Below, in pieces: positions 15,422 to 18,796 of a DNA stretch of 18,796 bases. The DNA is from JBKBYG01 sp046313435. Its GTDB lineage: Bacteria > Pseudomonadota > Alphaproteobacteria > Rickettsiales > Arcanibacteraceae. Location of the stretch: assembly GCA_046313435.1 (NCBI GenBank), contig JBKBYG010000029.1, forward strand, positions 1 to 18,796, in the 5' to 3' direction. A model generated the notes under the pieces. The model did no database searches and was not told the DNA's origin. It saw nothing but the letters and a program-made list of their open reading frames with translations. Positions within the stretch are counted from its first letter, which is position 1; every line of letters starts with the position of its first letter. A program made the position numbers and the translations under genes.

Positions 15422-16183
15422 TTACTTTACTCCTGCATTGTCAATTAACCTAACATTGTTTAACGATACTGCTCCATATCTTCTATTTTGATATTCTTCT
15501 ATATAATCAACAGTAAAATTCTCAGCCTCTAATTTTTGAATAATTTCCTCATCTTTTAATTCGGACTTTAGTAACTGAGAAAATAAAGCAGCTTTTTTAA
15601 GTTCTTCTTCAGTTAATCTATTATTACGGGAACTTAGAGGTAAGCCATTCTGGTTTCTAATAGTAAAGCAGGATATGATTTCAGTATCAAGAAAAAATGC
15701 TTTTGCCATTTCCTTCACTAATAGAAATTGTTGATAATCTTTCTCACCAAAATATGCTTTATTTGGCTTCACTAAAAGCAGTAATTTCAAAACAATTGTT
15801 AGCATGCCAGTAAAATGACTAGGTCGAAACTTTCCTTCCATTATAGCACTGTATGAAGAATGATTACTTATTTTAAATGCAAAATTATCAGTATATATTT
15901 CTTCTTCTTTTGGTAATATCAAATAATCGACTTTCGCTTTTTGCGCATATTTAATATCATTGTCTAATGTTTTAGGGTAGTTGAGTAAATCTTCTTTATT
16001 ATTAAACTGGGTAGGATTAACGAATATACTAAGTATAGTGATGTTATTTTCTTTAACGGATTGCCCAATTAAACTCATATGACCTTCGTGGAGATTGCCC
16101 ATAGTTGGTACAAACCCTATAGAGTATTTAGATAAGGATTTCCTTATATTTTTCCATTTTTCTATAGATTCAATTATCTGCAT
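15422..16183 (-). CDS. panC: Pantothenate synthetase (pantoate-beta-alanine ligase)
   Basis: PanC joins pantoate and beta-alanine using ATP. The frame is open further upstream, but the ATG at 16181-16183 is the right start: it yields MQIIESIEKW, the family's usual beginning, and is preceded by GAGGGCAAAA. Motifs: PTMGNLHEGH (26-35, the HxGH nucleotidyltransferase signature), FVNPTQF, YFGEKDYQQF and GLPLSSRNNRL (KMSKS-like loop). At 253 residues it is slightly short at the C-terminus compared with about 280, but the catalytic core is complete. The start lies inside panB with a 14-nt overlap, and the stop directly precedes the coaX ATG. Confidence 0.95.
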   Translation of the reverse strand: MQIIESIEKWKNIRKSLSKYSIGFVPTMGNLHEGHMSLIGQSVKENNITILSIFVNPTQFNNKEDLLNYPKTLDNDIKYAQKAKVDYLILPKEEEIYTDNFAFKISNHSSYSAIMEGKFRPSHFTGMLTIVLKLLLLVKPNKAYFGEKDYQQFLLVKEMAKAFFLDTEIISCFTIRNQNGLPLSSRNNRLTEEELKKAALFSQLLKSELKDEEIIQKLEAENFTVDYIEEYQNRRYGAVSLNNVRLIDNAGVK

Positions 16184-16979
16184 TTTTGCCCTCGGCATAA
16201 CAATGTTCTTTGCTAGGAAAGACATGAGTATCAACTTCATGGCAATAGGCATTAATAGAATCTTTTATAATGCTATAAATATCTGCATATTTTTTTAAAA
16301 ACTTTGGATTGAAGTTTGGGTTAGCTCCAAGCATATCTTGTAAGACTAAAACTTGGCCTGAAGTATGAGGGCCTGCGCCAATACCAATTGTTGGAATAGA
16401 TAAGGAATCAGTTATTTTCTTAGCTAAATTGCTTGGAATGCATTCAAGGACTAGAGCAAAACAACCTAATTCTTCGACCATCTTAGTATCTTTCATTAAT
16501 TTCTCCGCCTGCTCAGTATTTTTACCTTGGACAATCTTATTACCAAATATATTTACTGATTGAGGAGTAAAGCCTAAATGCCCCATTACTGGGATGCCTG
16601 ATTCAATAATATGTTTAACAATTTTTTCATTTCCCTCAATTCCTTCTAGCTTGACAGCATTGGCGCCGGCCTTGATTATTTTTTCTACTGCGATCATTGC
16701 TTTATTTAAAGATTTTCTGTAAGAAAGAAAAGGTAAATCACCAATAATGAATTTATGAGGAATACCATTTTTAACTGCTTTAATATGAACTACAATCATT
16801 TCAATATCAGCATAAGTAGTTGAGTCTGCACCGTGCATTACCATTGCTGCAGAATCTCCTACAAGCACGCAATCAATATTTGTATCAGCAATAATTTTTG
16901 CACTCCAATAATCGTAACAGGTAATCATTCTAATAGGTTGATTGTTTTGCTTCATTTTATAAAAATCATTGATATCCAT
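16170..16979 (-). CDS. panB: 3-methyl-2-oxobutanoate hydroxymethyltransferase
   Basis: PanB adds a hydroxymethyl group from 5,10-methylene-tetrahydrofolate to 2-oxoisovalerate to make ketopantoate, the first committed step of vitamin B5 synthesis. The 269-residue length is normal. Metal and substrate residues of the TIM barrel are present: MITCYD (18-23), VGDS with Asp42, GDLPF with Asp81, KLEG with Glu112, GHLGFTPQS (133-141), catalytic ECIP with Glu179, and GIGAG (199-203). The ATG overlaps the end of panG by 14 nt with AGAGGC just upstream, and its own end overlaps panC by 14 nt in the same way. This implies strongly coupled translation. Confidence 0.97.
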   Translation of the reverse strand: MDINDFYKMKQNNQPIRMITCYDYWSAKIIADTNIDCVLVGDSAAMVMHGADSTTYADIEMIVVHIKAVKNGIPHKFIIGDLPFLSYRKSLNKAMIAVEKIIKAGANAVKLEGIEGNEKIVKHIIESGIPVMGHLGFTPQSVNIFGNKIVQGKNTEQAEKLMKDTKMVEELGCFALVLECIPSNLAKKITDSLSIPTIGIGAGPHTSGQVLVLQDMLGANPNFNPKFLKKYADIYSIIKDSINAYCHEVDTHVFPSKEHCYAEGKNADN

Positions 16980-17685
16980 TATTGCCTCTTTGGAATAGTT
17001 TAAGAAAAGATTTATATATATTGTGAAATGGATCTTCTTTTAGAGAAAGAAGATTTTTATTAATCGTCTCTTGATCGTCTCTACTTAATGGTCCAGTTAA
17101 AGCTTTATTATGATCAGCTTTAATATTTGTAAAAATCGATTCTAAATAAGGATAAGCGGCTTCTTTAGTAATGTTGAATTTGGATTCGAGCTCATTAAAT
17201 AATTTAGCCCATAAAATTACGCTAAAATTTCCACTCATAACACATAATGCATGATAATAAGGTTTTAATTTTTTATCGATGAAATGAAATTCGTTTGCAA
17301 GAAAGGGGAAGTATTTGTGAAAAACAAAATTCTGATTATCAATTATAAAAGCTATTTTTTTATAGAATTCTAGTTCATATAATGTTTCTCCGAAGCTAAC
17401 TAAAGGATGTATGCCTATAGCTTTATCTGTGGATAGACAACCAGAAAAATGTATAATTATTTTACTTTGAATTATATGATTAGCATTTATAAAATTTTCG
17501 ATTTCATCATCTTTAATCAAGATAAGGACTATATCTGAATTCTTAGAAAAAGATTCTAATTCATGTTTTGTATTAGTTGATCTTGACCAAGACTTAACTT
17601 CAATATTAAGTAGATTAAAATAATGTATAAAATGTTTGGCAACGCGGCCTGAGCCTATAATGCCATACTTAGGTATCTGTCTCAT
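16966..17685 (-). CDS. panG: DUF2520 / Rossmann protein, probable PanG-type ketopantoate reductase
   Basis: A 239-residue protein with an N-terminal NAD(P)-binding Rossmann fold (GIIGSGRVA, 8-16) and a C-terminal DUF2520 helical domain. Family hallmarks are HFSGCLSTDKAIGIHPLVSFGE in the middle (given here as two parts: HFSGCLS and GIHPLVSFGE), then YYHALCVMSGNF, and LTGPLSRDDQETI. In Francisella the DUF2520 protein PanG was shown to be the ketopantoate reductase replacing PanE/IlvC. Placement as first gene before panB and panC supports the same reaction here, ketopantoate to pantoate with NADPH. The ATG has AAAGGA 8 nt upstream. The last 14 nt overlap panB. The ketopantoate reductase assignment rests on family plus context, not on a residue-level proof. 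Confidence 0.8.
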   Translation of the reverse strand: MRQIPKYGIIGSGRVAKHFIHYFNLLNIEVKSWSRSTNTKHELESFSKNSDIVLILIKDDEIENFINANHIIQSKIIIHFSGCLSTDKAIGIHPLVSFGETLYELEFYKKIAFIIDNQNFVFHKYFPFLANEFHFIDKKLKPYYHALCVMSGNFSVILWAKLFNELESKFNITKEAAYPYLESIFTNIKADHNKALTGPLSRDDQETINKNLLSLKEDPFHNIYKSFLKLFQRGNNGYQ

Positions 17686-17881
17686 GGATCAAATCCTTTA
17701 AAGTAATTTTAAGCTATATATAATTTATAACAAATATAATTAAACATAACAATATATTATTCCGAATACAGATAATAAATATATTTTTATTCTTTCTTTA
17801 AAGGGCGGGATTGTTGCTTAGATCCATTATTTGTATAATTAATAAGAAATATGGTTAAATTTAGTATTAGGTGCTTAATAG

Positions 17882-17960
17882 TAAGAGATGCTGAAATAAA
17901 TTCAGCATGACACTAAATTTACAGCCTAATGTCATCCTGAACTCGTTTCAGGATCTCTTA
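17882..17960. repeat. 79-bp inverted repeat made of two small hairpins
   Basis: Two 31-nt arms (17882-17912 and 17930-17960) are inverted copies around a 17-nt centre. Each arm is itself a hairpin: ATGCTGAA-ataaa-TTCAGCAT (17888-17908) and ATCCTGAA-ctcgt-TTCAGGAT (17934-17954). The third pair is G-C in one and C-G in the other, so each stem keeps pairing. The TGTCATCCTGAA...TTCAGGATCTC wording recalls intergenic palindromes common in Rickettsiales and related genomes. It starts 5 nt after the GNAT stop and could also end that transcript. Confidence 0.65.
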
Positions 17961-17964
17961 TAGC

Positions 17965-18333
17965 CTAACAACTTTTAACGTTAAATTTATCTACACAACA
18001 ATGCCTCAACTGGCTGTTGATTATATAATAAAATTCATATAAAGCATCACGTATAAATTCCTGTTTATAAAGTTCCATACCGCATTTTTTTAATATTTTT
18101 ATAGAAACAATATTATTTGAATTGGTAAAAGCAATAATTCTTGGAACAGTGAGATTAGAGAAGGCCCAATTAAGTAATGCATTTAAAGATTCAGTAGCAT
18201 ATCCTTTACCCCAATATTCGCGCAAAAATCCATAACCAACTTCCACTTCTCCATTATCCATTACTGAAAAACCTGCACGACCTAGAAACTCATCACTTTC
18301 TTTTAAAAAAGCATGCCCATTTACTAAAACCAT
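17965..18333 (-). CDS. GNAT acetyltransferase, N-terminally truncated
   Basis: The 122-residue frame matches the second half of RimJ/RimL-type N-acetyltransferases. Visible parts: LKESDEFLGRAGF (strand pair), EVGYGFLREYWGKGYATES (the acetyl-CoA pyrophosphate loop of motif A), VPRIIAFTNSNNIVSIKILKKCGM (motif B), and a short C-terminal strand. The usual first 50 or so residues (beta1, alpha1, alpha2, often starting LxTERLxLR) are missing. The upstream plsC stop lies only 12 nt before the ATG, in the same reading frame, so there is no room for them. No Shine-Dalgarno is seen. It is likely a decayed remnant or a short variant of doubtful activity. The last residues (HCCVDKFNVKSC) look unlike the family and run up to the repeat at 17882-17960. 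Confidence 0.7.
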   Translation of the reverse strand: MVLVNGHAFLKESDEFLGRAGFSVMDNGEVEVGYGFLREYWGKGYATESLNALLNWAFSNLTVPRIIAFTNSNNIVSIKILKKCGMELYKQEFIRDALYEFYYIINSQLRHCCVDKFNVKSC

Positions 18334-18345
18334 AATATTTTGAAA

Positions 18346-18796
18346 TTATTGTGAAAGTCCACAAAGTCTATTTGATTCATTCTCAATATTATTCTGTAAT
18401 TGTTTCATAAATTCTTCTCTGGCTAAACCATTTTCTATTGCTGGTAAAAATTTTATGATAGATTTGCCTTTTTGTTTAATGCTAGATTTGGGCCAGAATA
18501 AGCCAGAATTTAAAGCTGTAGGAATAATGGGCAAGATTTTCAAATCATAGATTGCTGCTATACCTATCTGGTAATCAATTGATTGTCCTATATTAGTTCT
18601 TGTGCCTTCAGGAAATAGAATAAAAGGTCTGTTTAATTTAACGGAATCTTTAAAACCTCTAATTAATTGTTTCAAAGTTTTAGCTCCGCCGCTTCGATCT
18701 ATTGCGATCATCCCCATTTTTTTTAAAAATCTTCCATATAAAGGTAGCCTAATAAGTTCTTGCTTCAATATATAAATAGGGTCTTTGACGATTGTA
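18346..18796 (-). CDS. plsC: 1-acyl-sn-glycerol-3-phosphate acyltransferase (partial, N-terminus off window)
   Basis: The open frame runs off the right edge; about 150 C-terminal codons are visible, continuing upstream of the TTG at 18766-18768 as TIVKDPIYI. PlsC acylates lysophosphatidic acid to phosphatidic acid at the inner membrane. Visible motifs: LKQELIRLPLYG (family block just after the HX4D box, which is off the edge), MGMIAIDRSGG, FILFPEGTRT (the substrate-binding EGTR box), and IIPTALNSGLFWP (block IV). The C-terminal region up to LCGLSQ is as expected for alphaproteobacterial PlsC. The truncated GNAT frame follows in the same frame after 12 nt. Confidence 0.9.
   Translation of the reverse strand, partial: TIVKDPIYILKQELIRLPLYGRFLKKMGMIAIDRSGGAKTLKQLIRGFKDSVKLNRPFILFPEGTRTNIGQSIDYQIGIAAIYDLKILPIIPTALNSGLFWPKSSIKQKGKSIIKFLPAIENGLAREEFMKQLQNNIENESNRLCGLSQ

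Noticed and set aside
16184..16252. Upstream extension of the panC frame
   Set aside because: It lies inside panB coding sequence, and the family N-terminus starts at the ATG at 16183 with a ribosome binding site before it.
1..18796. tRNA, rRNA, CRISPR array, insertion sequence or prophage genes
   Set aside because: No cloverleaf, regularly spaced direct repeats, transposase motifs or phage proteins were seen by reading the sequence.

Overview
The window is AT-rich, densely packed bacterial DNA. Gene content points to an alphaproteobacterium, most likely a Rickettsiales-type host-associated lineage. The evidence is the very low GC, the small Xre-type regulator of the kind found in Rickettsia, Ehrlichia and Anaplasma, the phaA-phaB and lptF set, and short palindromic repeats between genes. 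The lineage is an inference from content and style; no marker gene such as 16S rRNA is present.

Layout. Positions 1-3209 (minus strand) hold a three-gene surface cluster. In transcription order it is a pseudopilin-like protein, a prepilin fused to a LamG-like lectin domain, and a signal-peptide protein that runs off the left edge where its own LamG-like domain begins. Divergently (plus strand) lie typA and a methyltransferase-like gene, then phaA-phaB-lptF (6070-9124). An Xre-type regulator follows at 9441-9854, behind a long leader with a perfect 26-bp palindrome over a good promoter and a 15-codon upstream ORF that overlaps the regulator start. A strong hairpin at 9886-9917 separates it from a convergent orphan gene. 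A 422-nt gene-free stretch carrying a palindromic element leads to clpB (minus, 10850-13408). Then come yciB and an unrecognised beta-repeat protein on the plus strand, ending at a shared hairpin.

Positions 14648-17685 (minus strand) are a compact vitamin B5/CoA operon, panG-panB-panC-coaX. It encodes steps from 2-oxoisovalerate to 4'-phosphopantothenate, using the less common DUF2520-type ketopantoate reductase and the type III pantothenate kinase. Only beta-alanine supply (panD) is not seen. Both internal junctions panG/panB and panB/panC have the same 14-nt stop-start overlap with an embedded ribosome binding site, and panC/coaX abut with no gap. Upstream are a 79-bp double-hairpin repeat, a GNAT acetyltransferase lacking its N-terminal part, and the C-terminal part of a plsC-type acyltransferase that runs off the right edge.

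The most interesting systems are the pilin-LamG surface cluster, the complete panG-type pantothenate operon in what looks like an intracellular bacterium, the palindrome/leader-peptide control region of the Xre-type regulator, and the two palindromic repeat elements.
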